This document shows, in pieces, positions 1 through 6,757 of a stretch of 10,925 bases of DNA. The notes beneath the pieces are model-generated. The model searched no databases. It saw only the letters and a list, made by a program, of their open reading frames with translations, and was not told the DNA's origin. Source of the DNA: CAYWHE01 sp964458125 (lineage in GTDB: Bacteria; Bacteroidota; Bacteroidia; AKYH767-A; OLB10); assembly GCA_964458125.1 (NCBI GenBank), contig CAYWHE010000140.1, positions 1 through 10,925 of the forward strand, in the 5' to 3' direction. Each line of letters starts with the position of its first letter. Positions within the stretch are counted from its first letter, which is position 1. Position numbers and translations under genes: made by a program.

Positions 1-341
1 TTCGAGAATACCCTGTTAAAGGAACCGGGAGAAAAGGAACTCCTAAGCTTAAGGAATTCCATTTTGCTGAACGTAATCCCGGTCCGGTTTCCCGTCAAAG
101 GCAGCTTCGCGGAGGCGGTCCTGATCATTTCTTCCGACCCGTCGGTTGCCGTGACGTTGTTACCCTGTGCGGCAAGCCAGCAGGCATCTTCACCAGTTCC
201 GCAATTGATCTCCAGAATGTTGCACGGTTGAAGTAGAAAAGGCTTCAGGAAACGATAAACACGTTGTCGCTGCAGGCGTCCGGTTGACGTAAAGGTGAAA
301 TCGGCATCGTAAGTGGCCGCAGCCTGGTCAAAGGGATTCAC
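1..341 (-). CDS. Class I SAM-dependent methyltransferase, N-terminal part (cut by window edge)
   Basis: About 113 codons of a methyltransferase are visible; the C-terminal half lies beyond base 1. The sequence begins NPFDQAAATYDADF, a typical opening for small class I methyltransferases. The SAM-binding motif I follows at residues 43-52 (LEINCGTGED), then an acidic residue at the end of the second strand (D67 in TATDGS), which normally holds the SAM ribose. The visible part ends in FNRVFS, which resembles the start of motif II/post-I. I chose the GTG at 339-341 because the frame upstream runs to the stop of the radical SAM gene with no ATG, and because homologous proteins start just before NPFD. 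The substrate cannot be told. It lies 39 bp after the radical SAM gene in the same direction, so the two are probably co-transcribed. Fold is secure; exact start and methyl acceptor are not. Confidence 0.85.
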   Translation of the reverse strand, partial: MNPFDQAAATYDADFTFTSTGRLQRQRVYRFLKPFLLQPCNILEINCGTGEDACWLAAQGNNVTATDGSEEMIRTASAKLPLTGNRTGITFSKMEFLKLRSSFSPGSFNRVFS

Positions 342-380
342 GTTATGGAAAATAAAGGTGCTGAAAGAGATGGATGAAAT

Positions 381-1835
381 TTAGGTTTTTGACCAGGCCT
401 GCATCCTGACTTTATGCATGTACTTGCCCCCGATATAAAAAGGAAGACCGGCAATGCGTTTCAAAGCCTGAAGACGGAAACCGGCAGGGTGAACAAACAG
501 ATTCCTGATTTCAACCAGGCCTTGCCGGGTGCGGTAACTTTTATGCAGGTAACGGTGAAGGGCTTTGTAAAAACCGGGAGGATAGGTGTTCCGGAACATC
601 AGTTTCAGTTCATCCGAGTCCGTCCAGTTAGCTTTTTCATTCAGTTCACCTTTTACCTGTTCATGGAATCTGGTGCCGGGCAACGGGTAGGAAACGCTGA
701 CGCCTATATCATAAGGCAATAGTTCCATCACCATGTTCAGCGTGGAATCAATGTCTTCACGGGTTTCGCCGGGATAACCGAACTGGAGAAAAAAGGAAGG
801 GCGTATGCCGTGTTTCTTTAAAAGTCGTGTGGCTTCGTAAATCTGTTCCACCTTCGTTCCCTTGTCCATGGCGTCAAGAATTTTCTGCGAGCCGCTTTCC
901 GCGCCCACCCAGACTTCCTGGCAGCCTGCACGGCTCAGTGCTTCAATATTGTTTTCCTGAAGCAACAGGTCCACACGGGACTGAATTTTAAACGGGATTT
1001 TTATTTTTTCTTTTGCTGCCAGGTCAGCGAAGGCATTCACCCATCCCGGCTTTAACCCGAAGATGTCGTCACAAAACCAGATATGATCAGGCTGATATTT
1101 TTCCCGGAGCAGTCTGAGTTCCGAAAACACGTGTTCAGGGGGGCGGCTGTTATAGCGGTTGCCGTAGATGGGTTTGGCGCACCAGTTGCAGTGGAACGGG
1201 CAGCCCCTGGTGGTATTCATGTTGATGGAAAAATAACCGGTACTTTTCATCCAGGCCAGCCGGTAAAGATTCATGTCAGCCAAATCCCAGGCCGGCAGGG
1301 GCAGGGTGTCCAGATTGCGGAGGACCGGACGCTTGTCGTTAACAGTGGTGCGACCATCCTCCCGGTAAATGATGCCGGTCAGGTGGTGCCAGTCCTGCTG
1401 CCGGTCCAGGCAGCCCAGCAGTTCCGACAGGGTTTCCTCTCCCTCACCCATGATCACGAAAGAAGCTCCGTGTTCGAGATACTGATCGTAATGATCGGTG
1501 GAATCGGAACTGCATACGATAACGGTGCATCCGGCCTCACGGGCAAGCCGGCTCATTTCAAACGCCGCTTCCCGCATGTTGGTCAGGCACATCTTGGTGA
1601 GGTAGTTGAATCCATCATCGTAAATAACCAGAGCCTGCGGTTTGAACAAGCCGAGGATGGGTAGAATGGAGGCCGCTTCCCGTTCAAACATCACATCATG
1701 AAAGCGTACCCGGTGTCCCGCTTCACGGATAACGGCCGCTGCCTGCAGGGTACCCAAGGGAGCATAAGGCTGCTGCATCTTCCATTGCTTCGGATCGAAG
1801 CGCAGAAAATAGGAATGTGTAAAGAGGATATCCAC
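381..1835 (-). CDS. B12-binding-domain radical SAM protein
   Basis: The protein has 484 residues. Residues 1-140 have the layout of the Rossmann-like cobalamin-binding domain found in the HpnP/BchE-type superfamily, ending in the usual GEGEETL segment (130-136). The radical SAM core follows: the 4Fe-4S ligands are C212, C216 and C219 (RGCPFHCNWC, CxxxCxxC). Later core motifs include VWVGAESGS near 308-316 and QFGYPGET near 351-358. The last ~90 residues are a family-specific tail. Such enzymes make 5'-deoxyadenosyl radicals; many use methylcobalamin to methylate unactivated carbons, others do different radical chemistry. The classical DxHxxG cobalamin-ligand motif is not visible, so B12 may bind without a protein histidine ligand, or the domain may be vestigial. 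The start is GTG at 1833-1835, supported by the family-like N-terminus (MDILFTHSYF). It lies 27 bp after the nucleotidyltransferase gene and 39 bp before the methyltransferase. Substrate unknown. Confidence 0.9.
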   Translation of the reverse strand: MDILFTHSYFLRFDPKQWKMQQPYAPLGTLQAAAVIREAGHRVRFHDVMFEREAASILPILGLFKPQALVIYDDGFNYLTKMCLTNMREAAFEMSRLAREAGCTVIVCSSDSTDHYDQYLEHGASFVIMGEGEETLSELLGCLDRQQDWHHLTGIIYREDGRTTVNDKRPVLRNLDTLPLPAWDLADMNLYRLAWMKSTGYFSINMNTTRGCPFHCNWCAKPIYGNRYNSRPPEHVFSELRLLREKYQPDHIWFCDDIFGLKPGWVNAFADLAAKEKIKIPFKIQSRVDLLLQENNIEALSRAGCQEVWVGAESGSQKILDAMDKGTKVEQIYEATRLLKKHGIRPSFFLQFGYPGETREDIDSTLNMVMELLPYDIGVSVSYPLPGTRFHEQVKGELNEKANWTDSDELKLMFRNTYPPGFYKALHRYLHKSYRTRQGLVEIRNLFVHPAGFRLQALKRIAGLPFYIGGKYMHKVRMQAWSKT

Positions 1836-1862
1836 GGAGAAGCAATTTAGCGGCAGGTTAGC

Positions 1863-2831
1863 TTATACAAATACCCGTGCCGTATCAGGGTTAGCTTCAG
1901 TTAAGCGGCCATGCAGGCCGAACTGACGCTCCACCGCTTTCAATTTTTCCGCATAGCGGGTCAGCACTTTTTTCTGGAATCCCTGGGGATGATGCTTCGA
2001 AACATTTTTTTTGGAACGAAGTTCCATGTCAAAAGCCGACTCATCAAATTCTTTGAATTTGGCTTTCCAGAAATCCAGGGTCCGTTTAAAAAACCACGTG
2101 TCCAACTGCTCCCCTGTCCGGCCGCGGAAAACCTTTTCGATATGGGTTTTAAGCTTATGGTCATCAGGCTCAAACGGAATTTCAGTATGAAATTCGGTTA
2201 TATTCGGATAATAGGATTTGGTCCAGCTGTTAATTTCAAGAAAATTCCTGTATAGCCGGCTGTTGTACATGGGCCTGACGAAAATCAATTCGGTAGCGGT
2301 GAAAATATTTTCGTCCGGGATCTTCAGGTTATCATGGTCGATGAAATAATTCACGCAAAAATACTTATGGGAATTCAGCAGGAAAACTTTTTTAAACAGC
2401 ACGAGCAGTGACCGGCAAAGCCATAATCTGCCGGGTTCGGTAATGATGAAGTAATCAATGTCGGAGTCCTTGTCCATATACCCTTTCGACAGGGAGCCGG
2501 AAATAAACACGGCCCGTACAAACGGAAATCGGGCGATGAGCCGGGAATAGATCCTGGCCTTGCCGAGGAAATACGGGGTCATTTGCTCGCCCTTTACGCG
2601 TTTTTCGACAACTTCAGGCTCATTGTGAAGAAAATAAAAGTCATCGATGTTGTCCAGTATTTTTTGTTTCGTCAGCCTGTGGAGCTCCCGTTCAAGTTCA
2701 TCCTTTGAACCGGCATAGCCCTGGCAATACCGGAACAACTCTCCGGCTTTGAGCGGATGCCTGAAAAGGCTGAAATAACATACGGTCCTGAGCAAGGCTG
2801 CTCCAGCGGGGGAAATCGGGCTTTCCTTCAT
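1863..2831 (-). CDS. Nucleotidyltransferase-domain protein with N-terminal winged-helix-like region
   Basis: The protein has 322 residues. Residues ~95-170 carry a polymerase-beta-type nucleotidyltransferase core: GS at 112-113 followed by DxD at D124 and D126 (SGSLSKGYMDKDSDIDYFII), the metal-binding signature of the superfamily. A later acidic residue, such as D165 or D167, could supply the third carboxylate. Residues ~10-70 are helical with an ELERELHRL segment and look like a winged-helix module. The C-terminal third is basic, helical and unrecognised. Known relatives transfer nucleotides to antibiotics, proteins or RNA ends, or act in MNT-HEPN toxin-antitoxin pairs. No HEPN partner is visible, the protein is much longer than a minimal MNT antitoxin, and it heads an operon with a radical SAM enzyme and a methyltransferase. 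A tailoring or activating role in that pathway is therefore my inference. ATG start at 2831; no Shine-Dalgarno sequence. Confidence 0.8.
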   Translation of the reverse strand: MKESPISPAGAALLRTVCYFSLFRHPLKAGELFRYCQGYAGSKDELERELHRLTKQKILDNIDDFYFLHNEPEVVEKRVKGEQMTPYFLGKARIYSRLIARFPFVRAVFISGSLSKGYMDKDSDIDYFIITEPGRLWLCRSLLVLFKKVFLLNSHKYFCVNYFIDHDNLKIPDENIFTATELIFVRPMYNSRLYRNFLEINSWTKSYYPNITEFHTEIPFEPDDHKLKTHIEKVFRGRTGEQLDTWFFKRTLDFWKAKFKEFDESAFDMELRSKKNVSKHHPQGFQKKVLTRYAEKLKAVERQFGLHGRLTEANPDTARVFV

Positions 2832-2865
2832 AAAGGAGACTTCGCGTTATTTTAAGTGTGCTGGT

Positions 2866-2873
2866 CAAAGATA
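2866..2873 (-). promoter_or_regulatory. Candidate -7 box for the nucleotidyltransferase / radical SAM / methyltransferase operon
   Basis: On the minus strand this reads TATCTTTG, an exact match to the Bacteroidota -7 consensus TAnnTTTG, about 35 bp before the start codon of the first gene. No good TTTG -33 box is found 19-20 bp upstream; a run of nine A (minus strand) occupies part of the spacer. No comparable box was found for the divergent lipoprotein gene. Confidence 0.4.
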
Positions 2874-2917
2874 GTTTTTTTTTGTAATTTTCAGTCCGTA
2901 CCAGAAATCCGGTGAGT

Positions 2918-4228
2918 ATGAAAACAGGTTTTTCTTTTTTCTTTTTACTGCTGTTGATCCTGGCCTCCTGTCGCAAGGAGCCGGGTTCTCCCCCGGTTAT
3001 CAGCGTGGCCGCTCCCATAAAAGGCGGCCTGTACCAGGTCGGTGATACCATCCGTGTGGAGGCCCGCGTGGAGGATGATGAAGCCGTTTCCAGTTATTCC
3101 ATCAGTCTGGTAAACGGTTTGAACGTCCCGGTTTTGCCAGTCATTACGATGAAAGCGGGAAGCCGGTCCATAATGGTCTCATTTCCTTACCCGGTGGATA
3201 ATCCGGAAATTCCCACTGGTGATTATTCCCTGCTGATTTTTGCTTCGGACGGGGAATCCGATTCCCGGGTTTATGTTCCCCTGTTTATTCAGGAAACGCC
3301 CAGGCAGCTGAAAAGGGTATATGTTACAACCGGTAACGGAGCCGGCCAAACCTCTTTATTCACCCTGGATTCCGGGCTGACAGCCGGCCTCATTCAAAAC
3401 TTCCCGGGCGATTTTTTATCCACGGCCATCAGCACGCATCAGCAGCGGTTATACCTGTCAGGCCGTTACAGCGGCCACCTGCAGGCGCTGAATACGGAAA
3501 ACAACAGCCTGGCCTGGTCCCTGCCCAATCTGGCCACCGGGGGCTCGCCCTATTTCACCGGCCTGGGGATTGATCAAGAACTGGTGCTGACCGGTTTGGC
3601 CGATGGCACGATCAGGGGATATTCCCCCTTTCAGGTGCAGGGATTTTTTACGCTTACCGATGCGGGCAGCCGCCCTGTATTTTTGTTTCCCCTTCCGGAA
3701 ATGAACAGGCTTTTTGTGTTGGAGGAATTTATTTTTGGAGGCGGGCGCAACCTGATTACGTATAACTATCCCAACGGATCCGTATTATCGGTATGGCCCA
3801 CGACCCTCGAACTGAAAGCCATGTTCCGGAAAAGCAACAACGAAGTTTTCCTGCTGGGTAATGAAGCGGGAAACGGAAAAGTTTACGTATATGACCTGAC
3901 CCAGGGGGTGCCTTTCCTGAGGCATGTGTTTACGGGCAACCCTGTGGTTGATGCCGCCCTGGCGGATGAAAACCACCTCCTGATTTCAACCACCCTGGGC
4001 CTATATGAATACGATGACAACAGCAACAATCCCCTGCCACTGGTAACCGGTAAAATTTTCCAGTCCCTGGCATACGATGATGCAGGTTATGAACTCTATG
4101 CCGCCTCGGGAAATTCGGTTTATGTTTACGGTTACCAGTGGCACCAGTTGATTTCATTGCAGCAATCGTCATTACAGGATTCAGTATTAAGTATTGAATT
4201 GCTGCATAACCGGGAGGTTTTTAAGTGA
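2918..4228 (+). CDS. Lipoprotein with Ig-like domain and predicted beta-propeller
   Basis: The 436-residue product begins with a lipoprotein signal peptide: MKTG, a hydrophobic stretch of F and L, then the lipobox LASC with the lipidated cysteine at residue 18. Residues ~26-125 look like an Ig-like domain of the sort found on Bacteroidota lipoproteins (ISVAAPIKGGLYQVGDTI, then EDDEAVSSYSI). Residues ~131-436 are a series of short strand-rich repeats with patterns such as RVYVTTGNG, QRLYLSGRYSG, LVLTGLADGTIRG and YELYAASGNSVYVYG. These suggest a WD40/YncE-like beta-propeller used for binding rather than catalysis. The residues after the cysteine (RKEP) hold little acidic charge, so it may face the periplasm rather than the cell surface; this is inference. 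I prefer ATG at 2918 over GTG six bases upstream because it directly precedes the basic signal-peptide start. It is divergent from the nucleotidyltransferase operon and stands alone. Ligand unknown. Confidence 0.8.
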   Translation: MKTGFSFFFLLLLILASCRKEPGSPPVISVAAPIKGGLYQVGDTIRVEARVEDDEAVSSYSISLVNGLNVPVLPVITMKAGSRSIMVSFPYPVDNPEIPTGDYSLLIFASDGESDSRVYVPLFIQETPRQLKRVYVTTGNGAGQTSLFTLDSGLTAGLIQNFPGDFLSTAISTHQQRLYLSGRYSGHLQALNTENNSLAWSLPNLATGGSPYFTGLGIDQELVLTGLADGTIRGYSPFQVQGFFTLTDAGSRPVFLFPLPEMNRLFVLEEFIFGGGRNLITYNYPNGSVLSVWPTTLELKAMFRKSNNEVFLLGNEAGNGKVYVYDLTQGVPFLRHVFTGNPVVDAALADENHLLISTTLGLYEYDDNSNNPLPLVTGKIFQSLAYDDAGYELYAASGNSVYVYGYQWHQLISLQQSSLQDSVLSIELLHNREVFK

Positions 4229-4644
4229 AGGACAGGTTGGTGAAGCAGAAACCGTAACCGGTTCTGATTCCTATTGGTTCACAATTGGTGCTGCTTGAGT
4301 TTGTATTAAATCCGCACCTCTGATTCCGTAAATACTTTGAAAACCGGACTACAGGTATGCCAATCGACCGGTGTTCAAATGAAGTCCAGGATTTACCACC
4401 AATGGATCAAATGGAAACAGAATCCGGAAACCAGGATAACGGTTTTTTTTCCATTTAGCCGGGTAAAAAGCGAGAAAATGGCGGATGCCGCAGGCAAGCT
4501 GAAGTTTAATTACAGGATTGAAAAACAAAACCGTAACGAACCAGGGGATATACACGTTCTTTTGTATCAGGTAACACGGAAAACCGCCGTCCAGGGCGCC
4601 GGATCAAACGCAGGCGATTAAAACAGGAATAGGAAAACCGGGGT
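4229..4644. other. 416-bp intergenic stretch without a convincing gene
   Basis: The stretch lies between the convergent ends of the lipoprotein gene and accA. Open frames exist on both strands (94 codons at 4337-4621 plus, 68 codons at 4349-4555 minus), but they overlap each other and lack recognisable domains, signal peptides or upstream starts. The plus product is rich in K, R, N and Q, as expected from translated non-coding sequence. I see a T run at 4442-4449 without a matching stem before it, an 8-bp palindrome AACCGGTT near 4256, and no clear Rho-independent terminator. It may hold a degraded gene or an RNA, but nothing in it proves either. Confidence 0.6.
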
Positions 4645-5601
4645 TCAGCCTTCTGTAAACACCCCCATGGAGCAAAATTTCTCAATTCTTTTCTGAACCC
4701 GTTTGGAGGTGTCCATTTCCATCAGTTTGGGAAGGTGTTTTTTTATTTCGGTTTTGACGGCCAGGAACATTTTCTCCGGTGCCGTATGCGCTCCGCCGAT
4801 GGGTTCCCGGATAATGCCGTCAATGAGTTTCTGTGCAAGCATATCGCCGGCGGTGAGTTTCAGCGCTTCGGCGGCCTTTTCCTTGTTGTCCCAGTTTCGC
4901 CATAAAATGGAGGAGCAGGACTCCGGTGAAATAACCGAATACCAGGTGTTTTCCAGCATCAGCACCTTGTCGCCTATGCCAATGCCCAGCGCTCCGCCGG
5001 AGGCGCCTTCACCGATGATGATGCAGATGACCGGAACCTTTAAAATGGACATCTCATACAGGTTGCGCGCAATAGCCTCTCCCTGCCCGCGTTCCTCAGC
5101 CTCCAGCCCGGGGAATGCGCCGGGAGTATCAATAAAAGTGACCACGGGCTTGTCGAATTTTTCGGCCAGTTTCATCAGGCGAAGCGCTTTACGGTAACCT
5201 TCCGGGTTGGGCATGCCAAAGTTCCGGTACTGCCGATCCTTGGTGTTCTTTCCTTTCTGCTGCCCGATAAACATAATGGTTTGTCCGTCCAGGCTGCCAA
5301 AACCGCCAATCATCGCCTTGTCATCAGCCACATTGCGGTCCCCGTGCAATTCAATAAAATGCCCGTCGGTAATGGCCTCGATGTAGGAAAGGGAATAGGG
5401 ACGGTCGGGGTGTCTCGACAACTGCACCTTTTGCCAGGCCGTCAGGTTGCTGTAAATGTCTTTTCGTGTATCCTCGATTTTTTTTTCCAGTTCTTCAATC
5501 ACCTTCTTCACATCCACCTTCCCCTTTTCGGCAATCTGCCTGGTCTTCTCCAACTGCTCCATCAGTTCCCCGATCGGTTTTTCAAAATCAAGCTGGTTCA
5601 T
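4645..5601 (-). CDS. accA: Acetyl-CoA carboxylase carboxyltransferase, alpha subunit
   Basis: AccA pairs with AccD to move the carboxyl group from carboxybiotin on AccB to acetyl-CoA, giving malonyl-CoA for fatty acid synthesis in the cytoplasm. The product is 318 residues, the normal length. An N-terminal helical, coiled-coil-like part (1-60, starting LDFEKPIGELMEQLEKT) precedes the crotonase-fold carboxyltransferase core. Family signatures are present: ELHGDRNVADD (84-94), GQQKGKNT (113-120), IDTPGAFPGLEAEERGQGEA (157-176) and the oxyanion-hole glycines in GEGASGGALGIGIGD (197-211). Nothing is missing. ATG start at 5601. The gene is alone, not beside accD, as is usual in many bacteria. It is divergent from ispE across 226 bp and convergent with the lipoprotein gene. 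Its promoter region holds a TAnnTTTG box inside an inverted repeat. Confidence 0.97.
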   Translation of the reverse strand: MNQLDFEKPIGELMEQLEKTRQIAEKGKVDVKKVIEELEKKIEDTRKDIYSNLTAWQKVQLSRHPDRPYSLSYIEAITDGHFIELHGDRNVADDKAMIGGFGSLDGQTIMFIGQQKGKNTKDRQYRNFGMPNPEGYRKALRLMKLAEKFDKPVVTFIDTPGAFPGLEAEERGQGEAIARNLYEMSILKVPVICIIIGEGASGGALGIGIGDKVLMLENTWYSVISPESCSSILWRNWDNKEKAAEALKLTAGDMLAQKLIDGIIREPIGGAHTAPEKMFLAVKTEIKKHLPKLMEMDTSKRVQKRIEKFCSMGVFTEG

Positions 5602-5615
5602 CTAGTCCTGGTTTG

Positions 5616-5640
5616 AGTTATCTTCATCACAAAGATAACT
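5616..5640. repeat. Perfect 9-bp inverted repeat over the accA promoter
   Basis: Left arm AGTTATCTT (5616-5624) and right arm AAGATAACT (5632-5640) are exact reverse complements with a 7-nt spacer. The right arm contains most of the accA -7 box, and the left arm lies where transcription should begin. This could be a repressor operator or a hairpin at the 5' end of the transcript. No identified regulator can be assigned. Confidence 0.6.
5630..5637 (-). promoter_or_regulatory. Candidate -7 box of the accA promoter
   Basis: The minus strand reads TATCTTTG, an exact TAnnTTTG match, 28 bp before the accA start codon. A -33 TTTG is not visible at the usual 19-20 bp spacing, so the promoter may be weak or activator-dependent. 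The box lies within the inverted repeat at 5616-5640. Confidence 0.45.
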
Positions 5641-5827
5641 TAAAATCCGGATTCACGATCCCGGTCTGACAATCCATTCACAATCAGAAAATTCCTGTTC
5701 CTGTATTGCTGATTTTGCATCAGGAATATATAAACGGTTCACCAGGCATAGCCTTTTACCCGTTTTGCCAGGTTCCTCCACCTGCAACGGATGATAAATT
5801 TATTGCATCTTTGAATCAAAAAAATCC

Positions 5828-6640
5828 TTGGTTGCTTATCCCAACGCCAAAATTAACCTGGGCCTGAGGGTGACCGGTAAAAGACCCGACGGGTATCATG
5901 AACTGGAAACGGTTTTTTATCCTGTTGACTGGTGCGATATCCTGGAAGCGCTCCCGGCTGATGGTACTGCCGTTTTTACCAGCAGCGGAATTCCCATTCC
6001 CGGGGATGAACAATCGAACCTGTGCCTGAAAGCGGTTGCGCTTTTAAAGGAAGGCAGGGATTTGCCGCCCGTCAGCATTCACCTGCACAAACTCATCCCC
6101 ATGGGAGCAGGTTTGGGCGGAGGTTCCTCCGACGGGGCTTTTATGCTGCGCATGCTGAATGACCTTTTTAACCTTCAATTGAAGGATGAAACCCTGGCGG
6201 CATTAGCGCTCCGGCTGGGAAGCGATTGTCCCTTTTTTATTCAGAACAAACCCGTATGGGCAACAGGAAGAGGGGAAGAACTCACGGCCATACCCCTGAG
6301 CCTGAAAGGACATTCCCTGGTTATCGTAAAACCGCCTGTTCATGTATCCACGGCCGAAGCGTTCTCACGGGTGAAACCGGCTGTTCCTGGAAAATCAATC
6401 CGGGAATTAATCCTGAAACCGTTGACAGAATGGAAGAATGTGATTATCAATGATTTTGAAGAGCCCATTTTCAGCCTTCATCCTGAAATCGGTCAATTAA
6501 AGGAGCTTTTTTACAGGCATGGCGCCCTGTTCGCCTCCATGAGCGGCAGCGGATCGTCTGTTTACGGCATCTTTGACGGGGACCCGGGCCGGCTTCCCCT
6601 GCCGGAATCCTGGCCTTGCTGGTCGGGATTATTAAACTGA
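5828..6640 (+). CDS. ispE: 4-diphosphocytidyl-2-C-methyl-D-erythritol kinase
   Basis: IspE phosphorylates CDP-methylerythritol at the 2-hydroxyl with ATP, the fourth step of the MEP route to isoprenoid precursors, in the cytoplasm. The 270-residue product is normal in length for the GHMP-kinase family. Residues 5-13 (PNAKINLGL) include the catalytic lysine K8. RPDGYHELETVF (19-30) is a strong IspE signature. The ATP-binding GHMP loop is PMGAGLGGGSSDGA (91-104). The catalytic aspartate is D133 in GSDCPFF, and the C-terminal glycine motif is SMSGSGSSVYGIF (237-249). The start is TTG: the frame upstream meets a stop at 5792-5794 with no ATG or GTG, and TTG places the PNAKINLG motif at its usual distance from the N-terminus. 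One detail: glycine replaces the common alanine at 103 in the GHMP loop. It is the first gene of a plus-strand run with mqnD, hldD and gtrA; 117 bp separate it from mqnD. Confidence 0.96.
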   Translation: MVAYPNAKINLGLRVTGKRPDGYHELETVFYPVDWCDILEALPADGTAVFTSSGIPIPGDEQSNLCLKAVALLKEGRDLPPVSIHLHKLIPMGAGLGGGSSDGAFMLRMLNDLFNLQLKDETLAALALRLGSDCPFFIQNKPVWATGRGEELTAIPLSLKGHSLVIVKPPVHVSTAEAFSRVKPAVPGKSIRELILKPLTEWKNVIINDFEEPIFSLHPEIGQLKELFYRHGALFASMSGSGSSVYGIFDGDPGRLPLPESWPCWSGLLN

Positions 6641-6757
6641 CTTTCCACCGGAGCCCAACCCGCGTTTACCTTCTCTTCACGGAATATACATGTTTTCAAA
6701 CCAAAAAATTTGCTTCTTTGTACCTTCCATTTCCCAGAATCCTTATTACCTTTCCAT

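Noticed and set aside
414..722. Open frame on the plus strand inside the radical SAM gene
   Set aside because: It is antisense to a gene with clear catalytic motifs and its product has no recognisable domain.
1083..1664. 193-codon open frame on the plus strand inside the radical SAM gene
   Set aside because: It is antisense to the B12 and radical SAM domains. Its alanine-, valine- and glycine-rich product is typical of a shadow frame.
1863..2831. MNT-HEPN toxin-antitoxin system
   Set aside because: The GS...DxD motif invites this call, but no HEPN partner gene adjoins it and the protein is about three times the length of a minimal MNT antitoxin.
4578..4600. Possible Rho-independent terminator for accA
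   Set aside because: On the minus strand, CGCC and GGCG can form a 4-bp stem with a 6-nt loop before GTTTTCC. The stem is too short and the T run too weak to call.
4337..4621. 94-codon plus-strand frame in the intergenic gap as a possible small gene
   Set aside because: It has no start signal, no signal peptide, no domain and low-complexity basic content. An overlapping minus frame of 68 codons is equally plausible, which suggests chance.
5691..5727. ATTCCTG / CAGGAAT inverted repeat between accA and ispE
   Set aside because: The arms are 7 bp with a 23-nt spacer and lie away from both candidate promoters; this is easily a chance match.
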